A DNA stretch of 6,077 bases, taken from RGIG5579 sp045531235. Its GTDB lineage: Bacteria; Bacillota; Clostridia; Oscillospirales; SIG627. The stretch lies in assembly GCA_045531235.1 (NCBI GenBank), contig JAZSDQ010000091.1, forward strand, positions 1 to 6,077, given 5' to 3'. The notes under the pieces are model-generated. The model had not been told where the DNA came from. It did no database searches and was given only the letters and a program-made list of their open reading frames with translations. Positions 1-4,672 of the stretch are shown here, piece by piece (positions within the stretch are counted from its first letter, which is position 1; each line of letters starts with the position of its first letter). Position numbers and translations under genes: made by a program.

Positions 1-480
1 CCCATTATGACCGAGGTGCAGGCACTCATTGCAAAATCCCCGTTTCCCAATCCAAAGCGCCTTTCCAGCGGTGTGGATTTTAACCGTATGGCAATGCTGC
101 TTGCCGTTTTGGAGAAACGCCTTGGTCTGAAGCTTTTTGACCGAGACGTATACATGAACGTAGTGGGTGGTCTTCACTTGGACGAAACCGCGGCAGATCT
201 GGGTATTTGTACCGCAGTGCTTTCCAGCGCATTGGACCTAAAGCTCCCGGGAGGCCTCATTGCCATTGGTGAGGTTGGACTTTCCGGCGAATGCCGCACC
301 ATCGGTGATTCCGATCTGAGGGTATCCGAAGCAGCGCGCCTTGGTTTTGAAACCATTCTGCTTCCAAAAAAGCAGGCAGATCGCCTAAAAAAGAAACCAA
401 AAGGGGTGAATATCGTATCCGTGAGAAGCGTATATGATCTTTTGAGCACCCTGAAGGAATTAAGCCATGACGCCACATGA
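1..480 (+). CDS. radA: RadA/Sms DNA repair protein, C-terminal part (5' end outside window)
   Basis: This is the C-terminal Lon-protease-like domain of RadA, a RecA-like ATPase that promotes branch migration and processing of recombination intermediates in the cytoplasm. The frame is open to base 1, so the zinc finger and ATPase core lie outside the window. The visible part matches the family in order: an EVQALI strand, FPNPKR, GVDFNR followed by LLAVLEKRLGL, NVVGGLHLDE, ADLGI, and IGEVGLSGECR. The Met codon at base 7 lies inside the conserved domain and is not a start. In known RadA proteins this domain has a Lon-like fold that works as a DNA-binding/hexamerisation scaffold rather than a proven protease. 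The 3' end overlaps mazG by 14 bases, indicating co-transcription. Identification is firm; the promoter is outside the window. Confidence 0.95.
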   Translation, partial: PIMTEVQALIAKSPFPNPKRLSSGVDFNRMAMLLAVLEKRLGLKLFDRDVYMNVVGGLHLDETAADLGICTAVLSSALDLKLPGGLIAIGEVGLSGECRTIGDSDLRVSEAARLGFETILLPKKQADRLKKKPKGVNIVSVRSVYDLLSTLKELSHDAT

Positions 481-1096
481 ATTTGCCAAAAAAGAACACT
501 TTACCTTTGAAGATTTTCGACTTCTCGTACAGCTTTTACGCTCGCCCGAGGGTTGCTCCTGGGATCGGGAGCAAACACACAAAAGCCTGAGAAATAATTT
601 TGTGGAAGAAGCCTACGAAGTATGCGAAGGCATTGACAAAGAGAATAACGACCTTTTGTGTGAGGAATTGGGCGACGTTTTACTCCAAGTTCTCTTTCAC
701 GCAGGGATCGCGGAAGACGAGGGGGCTTTTACTACGGAGGACGTCATTGACGGCGTTTCCAAAAAAATGATTCGCCGCCACCCCCATATCTTTTCGGAAA
801 ACGGAGAAAAAGAAGACTGGGAAGAAATCAAACGAAAAGAAAAAAATGAAAAGAGCCTTGGTGACGCCCTCCTTCGCATTTCTACCGCCTTACCAGCTTT
901 GAAGCGCGGTGAAAAAATCATAAAGAAAACCCAAGCTGCCATTCCCGGGGATCAAAAGCCTACGGAAAAGGAAAAATCCGAAATGGGAGAAAAGCTCTAC
1001 CTTCTCTGCAGGGAAAGTGTGGAAAAAAGAATCGACCCGGAAGAAGCGCTTAACCATTATTTGGAAAATATTATCAAAAAAATGCACAAATTGTGA
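467..1096 (+). CDS. mazG: MazG-family nucleoside triphosphate pyrophosphohydrolase
   Basis: The 209-residue cytoplasmic protein should hydrolyse (d)NTPs to the monophosphate and pyrophosphate, a house-cleaning or stringent-response role. The N-terminal MazG domain is intact: RSPEGCSWDREQTH (about 25-38), the Mg-binding pair ExxE (E48, E51) and ExxD (E67, D70), then FHAGIAEDEGAF and the IRRHPHIF signature (about 102-109). The start at 467 has AAGGA at 454-458, 8 bases upstream, inside radA. Bacterial MazG proteins usually carry a second MazG domain. Here the C-terminal part starts normally (LPALKRGEKI) and ends normally (RIDPEEALNHYLENI), but the central EExxE helix is absent, so the second domain looks collapsed. 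In Bacillus the MazG domain is fused in YabN near yabO-yabP-yabQ-divIC, so this context is conserved. No methyltransferase fusion is present here. Confidence 0.95.
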   Translation: MTPHEFAKKEHFTFEDFRLLVQLLRSPEGCSWDREQTHKSLRNNFVEEAYEVCEGIDKENNDLLCEELGDVLLQVLFHAGIAEDEGAFTTEDVIDGVSKKMIRRHPHIFSENGEKEDWEEIKRKEKNEKSLGDALLRISTALPALKRGEKIIKKTQAAIPGDQKPTEKEKSEMGEKLYLLCRESVEKRIDPEEALNHYLENIIKKMHKL

Positions 1097-1146
1097 ATGA
1101 TTTTTTTAGTTTTTTCGTAGATTTTTACAAAAAGACTTTGTTTTTC

Positions 1147-1175
1147 TTGAATTTCGCAAAGTGCAGTGATAAAAT
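1147..1175 (+). promoter_or_regulatory. Sigma-A promoter of the HU gene, extended -10
   Basis: TTGAAT (1147-1152), a 17-base spacer, then TGATAAAAT in which TG (1167-1168) plus one base precedes the -10 TAAAAT (1170-1175). This is an extended -10 promoter with optimal spacing. Transcription should begin near 1181-1183, leaving a leader of about 34 bases to the HU start. It lies in the 119-base gap after mazG. That gap is T-rich, and I see no GC-rich terminator hairpin in it, so upstream transcripts may also read through into HU. Confidence 0.75.
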
Positions 1176-1177
1176 CA

Positions 1178-1192
1178 ATGTAAGCGTTTACT
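1178..1192 (+). promoter_or_regulatory. cre-like operator (CcpA/LacI-family site) at the HU transcription start
   Basis: The 15 bases ATGTAAGCGTTTACT match the Bacillus catabolite-responsive element consensus WTGWAARCGYWWWCW at every position, including the central CG typical of LacI-family operators. The site begins 2 bases after the -10 box, so it covers the predicted start of transcription, a position at which CcpA bound to a cre normally represses. Which regulator binds it in this organism cannot be told from the window. Confidence 0.55.
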
Positions 1193-1215
1193 TCAAATAA
1201 TAAGGAGATTTTGTC

Positions 1216-1491
1216 ATGAATAAAACTCAACTGACAGAGGTTCTTGCCACCAAAACAAATATGAAGAAAAAGGACGCCGAGGCCGCCATCAACAACGTGT
1301 TCGCAGCAATCACCGACGCCCTGGTGAATGGAGAAAAGGTTCAGATCTCAGGCTTCGGTAGCTTTGAAACCAAAAAGCGTGCCGCAAGAATGGGCCGTAA
1401 CCCTCACACCCACGAAACCATGGAGATTCCCGCTTTTAAAAGCGCCGCCTTCTCCCCCAGCAAAACACTGAAAAACGCAATTAACAAATAA
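1216..1491 (+). CDS. hup: HU-family histone-like DNA-binding protein
   Basis: This 91-residue protein has the standard HU length. HU dimers bend and compact DNA in the nucleoid. The order is canonical: N-terminal helices beginning MNKTQLTEVLA, the ISGFGSFE strand (44-51), the DNA-clasping beta arm with RMGRNP (58-63) carrying the intercalating Pro63, then the C-terminal helix SKTLKNAIN. AAGGAGA at 1202-1208 lies 7 bases from the ATG. Two positions differ from the usual pattern: the signature normally read GRNPxTGE is GRNPHTHE here, with His66 for Gly, and the usual Gly-Lys before the last helix is Ser82-Lys83. IHF-like proteins have related arms, but length and sequence favour HU. It is transcribed from its own promoter with a cre-like site, and ends at a terminator. 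Confidence 0.95.
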   Translation: MNKTQLTEVLATKTNMKKKDAEAAINNVFAAITDALVNGEKVQISGFGSFETKKRAARMGRNPHTHETMEIPAFKSAAFSPSKTLKNAINK

Positions 1492-1500
1492 GGACAGGAC

Positions 1501-1526
1501 AGAGCTGCCTCAAGGCAGCTCTTTTT
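1501..1526 (+). terminator. Hairpin after HU, directly before the rqcP start
   Basis: AGAGCTGCC (1501-1509) and GGCAGCTCT (1514-1522) form a perfect 9-bp stem with a TCAA loop, followed by a short T run (1522-1526). It looks like an intrinsic terminator for HU, but the U-tract is short and the rqcP ATG begins only 5 bases after it. Partial readthrough is therefore likely and seems necessary, since I find no separate rqcP promoter. Confidence 0.8.
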
Positions 1527-1531
1527 GCACA

Positions 1532-1780
1532 ATGAGACTGGACAAATTTTTAAAAGTATCCCGTATTATCAAGCGGCGCACCGTTGCCAACGAAGCGTGC
1601 AGCGAAAGCCACGTATTGGTGAACGGAAGAATCGTAAAGCCCGCGTATGATCTGAAATTAGGCGACGTGATCGAGATCCATTTCGGTCAAAGAATTTTTC
1701 GCTGTAAAGTAAAGGAAATGCCTGAACATATCGGTAAAAACGAAGCATCAAGCCTTTATGAAGTACTAGGCGAGGAATAA
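1532..1780 (+). CDS. rqcP: RqcP (YabO), S4-domain ribosome-associated quality-control factor
   Basis: This 82-residue S4 RNA-binding protein matches RqcP/YabO along its whole length. RqcP binds stalled 50S subunits carrying peptidyl-tRNA and, with RqcH, supports C-terminal alanine tailing of incomplete chains. The start MRLDKFLKVSRIIKRR is the family N-terminus, so the ATG at 1532 is secure; the S4 fold runs to about residue 60 (LVNGRIVKPAYDLKLGDVIEIHFGQR), and the tail ASSLYEVL is also typical. The related heat-shock protein Hsp15 is longer and basic at its C-terminus, so it fits less well. No Shine-Dalgarno sequence lies at normal distance: the bases just upstream are the HU terminator. AGGA at 1496-1499 is the nearest purine-rich site, brought to about 10 unpaired bases from the ATG if the hairpin folds. 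In Bacillus yabO also precedes yabP. Confidence 0.93.
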   Translation: MRLDKFLKVSRIIKRRTVANEACSESHVLVNGRIVKPAYDLKLGDVIEIHFGQRIFRCKVKEMPEHIGKNEASSLYEVLGEE

Positions 1781-1803
1781 ACCTCTCTTTTCTTTCATAC
1801 AAT
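1775..1803 (+). promoter_or_regulatory. Candidate sigma-E (early mother-cell) promoter for yabP-yabQ
   Basis: CATACAAT (1796-1803) equals the Bacillus sigma-E -10 consensus CATACAmT. Fourteen bases upstream is GAATAAA (1775-1781), which matches the first five positions of the -35 consensus KMATATT. Transcription would start near 1809-1811, giving a leader of about 19 bases that still contains the yabP ribosome-binding site. YabP and YabQ are sporulation proteins made in the mother cell in Bacillus, which supports the assignment. Confidence 0.6.
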
Positions 1804-1821
1804 GAGTTACCAAAGAGAGGT
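1781..1821 (+). promoter_or_regulatory. Inverted repeat that can mask the yabP ribosome-binding site
   Basis: ACCTCTCTTT (1781-1790) is the exact reverse complement of AAAGAGAGGT (1812-1821), giving a perfect 10-bp stem with a 21-base loop. The right arm overlaps the yabP Shine-Dalgarno GAGGTGA (1817-1823). The left arm begins one base after the rqcP stop codon and lies upstream of the predicted sigma-E start site. Only transcripts entering from upstream would contain both arms. There is no T run after the stem, so it is not a terminator. Confidence 0.6.
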
Positions 1822-1828
1822 GACTGAT

Positions 1829-2095
1829 ATGGAAGAAAAGGTATGCACTGTAAAACTTGAAAACAGGAAAAAGCTGGTGCTGACAGGGATTCTCGAGGTG
1901 ATCTGCTTTTTAGAGGATCACGGAGAATTCGTAAGCACAGAAGGGCATCTTGTCATAACGGGAGAAGGCCTTCACATGGAAAAGCTGGACCTTGATAAAG
2001 CTGAGGTTCTCGTTTCGGGAAAAATAGATTCTCTTTATTACCCTGCGGGGACCGGGGACGAAAAGAAGAGTCTTTTCCGAAAGCTGTTTTCGTAA
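1829..2095 (+). CDS. yabP: YabP sporulation protein
   Basis: YabP is a small cytoplasmic protein needed for normal sporulation in Bacillus; its biochemical role is not known. This 88-residue copy shows the family pattern: KLENRKKLVLTGILEV, then FLEDHGEF, LVITGEGLHMEKLDLDKAEVLVSGKI, and a KSLFRKLFS tail. The ATG at 1829 is chosen because GAGGTGA (1817-1823) stands 5 bases before it. The frame also has an ATG at 1802, but that codon overlaps the sigma-E -10 box, has no Shine-Dalgarno sequence, and would add a nine-residue extension that the conserved pattern does not need. A 10-bp inverted repeat can hide the Shine-Dalgarno site in upstream-initiated transcripts. The stop codon directly abuts the yabQ start. 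Confidence 0.93.
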   Translation: MEEKVCTVKLENRKKLVLTGILEVICFLEDHGEFVSTEGHLVITGEGLHMEKLDLDKAEVLVSGKIDSLYYPAGTGDEKKSLFRKLFS

Positions 2096-2599
2096 ATGGA
2101 AAATCAAATTTGGTTTGATTCTTCCCTTTTCCTTCATTCCATAGCACTTGGTTTTCTTTTTGGATTGTTTTACGAACTTTTTCGGTTTTTGAGATTGGCT
2201 TTTCCTCACTCCGACCTTGCCGTTGCCGCAGAAGATTTCATTTTCTTTTTACCCGTAACAGCAGTATTTATTTTATTCAGTTACGCTTTTTCCGACGGTA
2301 TCATTCGTTGGTTTTCCGTAGGCGCAGCAATGCTCGGAGCATTTCTCTATTTTCAAACATTGGGAAAAATACTTTTATTCTTTTCCGACACCATTCTGCG
2401 CTTGATCAAAGTATGTTTGCGTTTTGTTTTTGGTAAAACCGTTCTACCGGTATGGAACATTTTCAAAAAAATAACAAAATGTCTATATACAAGAATTATA
2501 TTGATTGGTATAATAATAAAAGAAAATATTGTCCGCCGTCGTCTAAGAAAAGAAAAAGAGCGCATCCTTCGCGCCGCGCGACGAGGATTTGGATGTTAA
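2096..2599 (+). CDS. yabQ: YabQ, integral membrane spore cortex protein
   Basis: YabQ is a mother-cell membrane protein required for spore cortex formation in Bacillus. The 167-residue product has hydrophobic segments at about 11-31 (LHSIALGFLFGLFYELFRF, the typical YabQ opening), 47-66 and 73-96, a further hydrophobic patch near 133-141, and a strongly basic tail (KENIVRRRLRKEKERILRAARR). Start and yabP stop are contiguous (TAAATG), and no Shine-Dalgarno sequence lies in front, so translation is probably coupled to yabP by termination-reinitiation. A perfect extended -10 promoter lies inside the 3' part of the gene, presumably for divIC. The yabQ stop overlaps the divIC ribosome-binding site. 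Confidence 0.92.
   Translation: MENQIWFDSSLFLHSIALGFLFGLFYELFRFLRLAFPHSDLAVAAEDFIFFLPVTAVFILFSYAFSDGIIRWFSVGAAMLGAFLYFQTLGKILLFFSDTILRLIKVCLRFVFGKTVLPVWNIFKKITKCLYTRIILIGIIIKENIVRRRLRKEKERILRAARRGFGC
2486..2514 (+). promoter_or_regulatory. Internal sigma-A promoter within yabQ, probably for divIC
   Basis: TTGGTATAAT (2505-2514) contains a perfect -10 TATAAT (2509-2514) with the extended TGn element (2506-2508). Seventeen bases upstream is TATACA (2486-2491), four of six matches to TTGACA. The predicted start near 2520-2522 leaves a leader of about 89 bases to the divIC ATG. The local base composition is AT-rich, so chance matches are possible, but the full extended -10 with correct spacing is uncommon. 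Confidence 0.55.
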
Positions 2600-2609
2600 A
2601 GGAGCCGTT

Positions 2610-2891
2610 ATGCAAAGAAAAAGGCTTGGCTTTTTCGGTAAGCTTGCCCTGATCGCCATTGTATTCTTTTTGGTGATCTCTATTGTAGATAAAAATATTG
2701 AAATCAATTCTTTGAAAAAAGAAGAAGAAAAAAAGCGCCAGGAACTTCAGTCTTACACCCTTCAGGTAGAAAGGCTGAATTCTCAATTGGAAGAGGAAGT
2801 AACCGGAGAAACCATCAAAAGAATCGCGCGCGAGAAGCTTAATCTCCGCGACCCCAGTGAACTGGTTTACGCAAACGATCTTCCCAACTGA
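2610..2891 (+). CDS. divIC: DivIC/FtsB-family septum formation initiator
   Basis: DivIC is a bitopic membrane protein of the divisome that pairs with FtsL and DivIB at the division septum. The 93-residue product has a short basic cytoplasmic N-terminus (MQRKRLGFFGK), one transmembrane helix (about 11-27), an extracytoplasmic coiled coil rich in Lys, Glu and Gln (about 30-64), and the conserved C-terminal block IKRIAREKLNLRDPSELVY (69-87). The ATG at 2610 is chosen because AAAGGAG (2598-2604) stands 5 bases upstream; a TTG at 2589 in frame lies before that site. It follows yabQ with a 10-base gap, as in Bacillus. It may be expressed both from the upstream genes and from the promoter inside yabQ. 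A strong terminator begins at its stop codon. Confidence 0.93.
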   Translation: MQRKRLGFFGKLALIAIVFFLVISIVDKNIEINSLKKEEEKKRQELQSYTLQVERLNSQLEEEVTGETIKRIAREKLNLRDPSELVYANDLPN

Positions 2892-2923
2892 AAAGCTGTC
2901 GAAACGACAGCTTTTCTTTTTTT
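2891..2923 (+). terminator. Intrinsic terminator after divIC
   Basis: AAAAGCTGTCG (2891-2901) pairs perfectly with CGACAGCTTTT (2905-2915), an 11-bp stem with an AAA loop, followed by a long T-rich tract to 2923. The first base is the last base of the divIC stop codon. It closes the rqcP-yabP-yabQ-divIC unit. Confidence 0.92.
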
Positions 2924-2952
2924 GAATAAAATTTCTTTTCCGTGAAAAAATA
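2924..2952 (+). promoter_or_regulatory. Weak candidate forespore-type promoter for the LytM gene
   Basis: GAATA (2924-2928), 14 bases, then TGAAAAAATA (2943-2952) resembles the sigma-F pattern GYATA-N15-GGnnAnAnTR with one mismatch in each element and a spacer one base short. The same stretch also gives a poor sigma-A match (TTGAAT at 2922-2927 with AAAAAT at 2946-2951). The gene needs a promoter after the divIC terminator, and a SpoIIQ-like product would fit sigma-F control, but the sequence match alone is weak. Confidence 0.25.
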
Positions 2953-2989
2953 GTTACAACCACTAAAAAGCAGGAAAGGAATTTTCATT

Positions 2990-3697
2990 ATGACCAAAAA
3001 AACAAAAAATCAGAATACCGCAAGCGGGGGCTTATACATAGCCCTGGCTATTTGTATTCTTTCTGTCATTTGCATCGGTGTTTACAGTGCTATTATCAAT
3101 ATTTTCGATGCTTCTCAAACCGTTAGCCCTCCTGAGAATAATGAAGAAAAAGCGCCGACCATTATCGTGGAAACACCGGAAGTAAGTACCGCACCCATCA
3201 TTCAAGAAAAGCCCAATCCCGATATTGATGTTTCCGTTCCCGAAACGGAAATTCCCGATGAGAACGTTAACGCCACGCCCGAGCCTCCCAGCTACACCCT
3301 CCCCGTCGCAGGTAGTATTATGAAAGAATTTTCCAATGACGTTCTTGTATATTCCGAGACCATGAACGATTACCGCGTTCACAACGGTGTAGATCTTGCT
3401 GCCGCTATCGGCACTCAAGTGAAAGCATTTACCGACGGTGTCGTAGAAAACATCTATGAAGATCCCTTGATGGGCTACACCGTAGTTCTCAGCCACGGTG
3501 ACGACACACGAAGCATTTACCAGAACTTATCTGCAGAATTGGCTGCAGGTATTGAAGTAGGAAAAGAAGTCAAGGAAGGAGAGGTCATTGCCGGTGTGGG
3601 AGAATCCAATCTCATTGAATGTGCTCAAGAGCCTCACCTTCATTTCGAAGTAACCGTTGACGGAAAACACGTGGATCCCATGCGTTTCTTTCAGTAA
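2990..3697 (+). CDS. Membrane-anchored M23/LytM-domain protein, SpoIIQ-like
   Basis: The 235-residue protein has a short basic N-terminus, one transmembrane helix (about 14-37), a Pro/Glu/Thr-rich low-complexity linker (about 45-100), and a C-terminal LytM domain (about 102-235) outside the membrane. The zinc ligands of M23 peptidases are present: HNGVD (H131, D135) and HLHFE (H216, H218). The usual YxHL motif carrying a catalytic His reads YQNL (177-180), so Asn replaces that His and endopeptidase activity is doubtful. This single-pass, zinc-site-retaining, partly degenerate design resembles SpoIIQ, which in forespores binds SpoIIIAH across the intermembrane space. A divisome-type LytM activator is the main alternative. 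GGAAAGGA (2973-2980) precedes the ATG by 9 bases. It stands between two terminators, so it is a single-gene unit. SpoIIQ identity is inferred; LytM membership is clear. Confidence 0.85.
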   Translation: MTKKTKNQNTASGGLYIALAICILSVICIGVYSAIINIFDASQTVSPPENNEEKAPTIIVETPEVSTAPIIQEKPNPDIDVSVPETEIPDENVNATPEPPSYTLPVAGSIMKEFSNDVLVYSETMNDYRVHNGVDLAAAIGTQVKAFTDGVVENIYEDPLMGYTVVLSHGDDTRSIYQNLSAELAAGIEVGKEVKEGEVIAGVGESNLIECAQEPHLHFEVTVDGKHVDPMRFFQ

Positions 3698-3699
3698 AT

Positions 3700-3728
3700 A
3701 AGATGCGCCCCAAAGGCGCATCTTTTTT
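3700..3728 (+). terminator. Intrinsic terminator after the LytM gene
   Basis: AAGATGCGCC (3700-3709) pairs with GGCGCATCTT (3715-3724) in a perfect 10-bp stem with a CCAAA loop and a T run to 3728. It starts two bases after the stop codon. Confidence 0.93.
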
Positions 3729-3749
3729 ATGTGTTTTTTTCCTTTCTCC

Positions 3750-3778
3750 GCACAATTTTGTTTTTGCAGCATAAGATA
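3750..3778 (+). promoter_or_regulatory. Candidate sigma-K (late mother-cell) promoter
   Basis: CATAAGATA (3770-3778) fits the Bacillus sigma-K -10 consensus CATAnnnTA exactly, and GCACA (3750-3754) holds the AC core of the short -35 element, with 16 bases between AC and the -10. Transcription would begin near 3785, giving a leader of about 24 bases that keeps the AAGGAGG site of the next gene. An overlapping GATACATT (3775-3782) is a poorer sigma-E match. Confidence 0.45.
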
Positions 3779-3808
3779 CATTGAGAAAACAATTTCAAGG
3801 AGGCTATT

Positions 3809-4672
3809 ATGCTTGAGCAATTAAAAGGAACAAAAGCTTTCGGAACGGGAGGCTGCTTTGATCCTGAAAGCGGTGCCTGCTGTATCGATACATACCGCAT
3901 TTACGATTCCTGCAGAAATCAGGAATGCTTGGAGGATTTAAAAGTCCTTGTAACCGATGAGGGGCAACGAATTCTCGATGCTGCATCTGCCATTCGCGTG
4001 AAAAACTTAAAAGTTCTTTGGACGAAAATCGACACCGAAGAAATGCCTTTTAACAAAGGCTATTTCCAAATTAACATCCGTTACTGGTTCCACTGCGTAC
4101 TGGACTGCTGCACGGGAATGGGCACCGGTCAGGACGTGGCAGGGCTCTGCGTTTTCGATCAAAGCGTACTGCTTTACGGTGGTGAGGGCAGCGTTTCCGT
4201 TTTCAAATCGGATATCCGCCCCGATTCTTTCTGTCCTACCGAGTTTCCCGCCATTCATCAGTCTACCAATCATCCGCGGGCAGTGGTAGAAGTAGCGGAA
4301 CCTGTGGCGCTTCGCCTGAACGTCCTTTGTGAATCGGAGCAAAAGAATTTCGGCCTTTCCGTTTGCCCCATTTCCCAGATTCCCGAATCTGTTTGCGCTT
4401 GCTTTGCAGGAAGATTTACAGAGCCCGGCGCACAAAGCAAAACCTGTTATCTCTCCATGGGTCTCTTTTCTTTGGTTCGCATTGAACGTCCGGCTCAGAT
4501 CGTCGTCCCCGCTTGCGATAGTTGTATCCCTTCCAAAAACGGAGAATGCGAGCTTCCCTACACCGATCCTTGCGCACTTTTCCGTTCCATGGAATTTCCC
4601 GTCAGCGAATTTTACCCCGAGCTTCGCCCAACTTCTGCGGGGAATCAGCAGAACTGCCAAAAAGGAGAGTAA
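3809..4672 (+). CDS. Cysteine-rich protein of unknown function, possible spore-associated protein
   Basis: I do not recognise a named family. The 287-residue product has no signal peptide or membrane segment and contains 20 cysteines (about 7%), spread along the whole chain, including CC (24-25), DSCRNQEC (33-40), HCVLDCC, CAC and CDSC. The N-terminal block IDTYRIYDSCRNQECLEDLKV looks conserved in type: aromatic residues and acidic turns around a CxxxxC. A beta-rich middle region (IRVKNLKVLWTKID followed by GYFQINIRYWFHC and LLYGGEGSVSVF) faintly recalls the SPOCS fold of spore-coat assembly proteins, which I treat as a guess. AAGGAGG (3797-3803) stands 5 bases before the ATG. It is monocistronic, behind a sigma-K-like promoter and among sporulation genes. 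Cysteine richness with such a promoter would suit a cross-linked coat or crust protein; a metal-binding role is an alternative. Confidence 0.85.
   Translation: MLEQLKGTKAFGTGGCFDPESGACCIDTYRIYDSCRNQECLEDLKVLVTDEGQRILDAASAIRVKNLKVLWTKIDTEEMPFNKGYFQINIRYWFHCVLDCCTGMGTGQDVAGLCVFDQSVLLYGGEGSVSVFKSDIRPDSFCPTEFPAIHQSTNHPRAVVEVAEPVALRLNVLCESEQKNFGLSVCPISQIPESVCACFAGRFTEPGAQSKTCYLSMGLFSLVRIERPAQIVVPACDSCIPSKNGECELPYTDPCALFRSMEFPVSEFYPELRPTSAGNQQNCQKGE

Noticed and set aside
1802..1828. Earlier in-frame ATG for YabP at 1802
   Set aside because: It overlaps the sigma-E -10 box, has no Shine-Dalgarno sequence, and the ATG at 1829 has GAGGTGA 5 bases upstream.
2589..2609. TTG at 2589 as the DivIC start
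   Set aside because: It lies upstream of the AAAGGAG site that serves the ATG at 2610, and the extension overlaps the end of yabQ.
2922..2951. Sigma-A promoter for the LytM gene (TTGAAT with AAAAAT)
   Set aside because: The -10 matches only four of six positions within an A run, with an 18-base spacer; no better than chance in this AT-rich stretch.
4007..4660. 217-codon minus-strand frame opposite the Cys-rich gene
   Set aside because: It has no ribosome site, no recognisable motif, and lies wholly antisense to a gene with a strong ribosome site and promoter; treated as a shadow frame.
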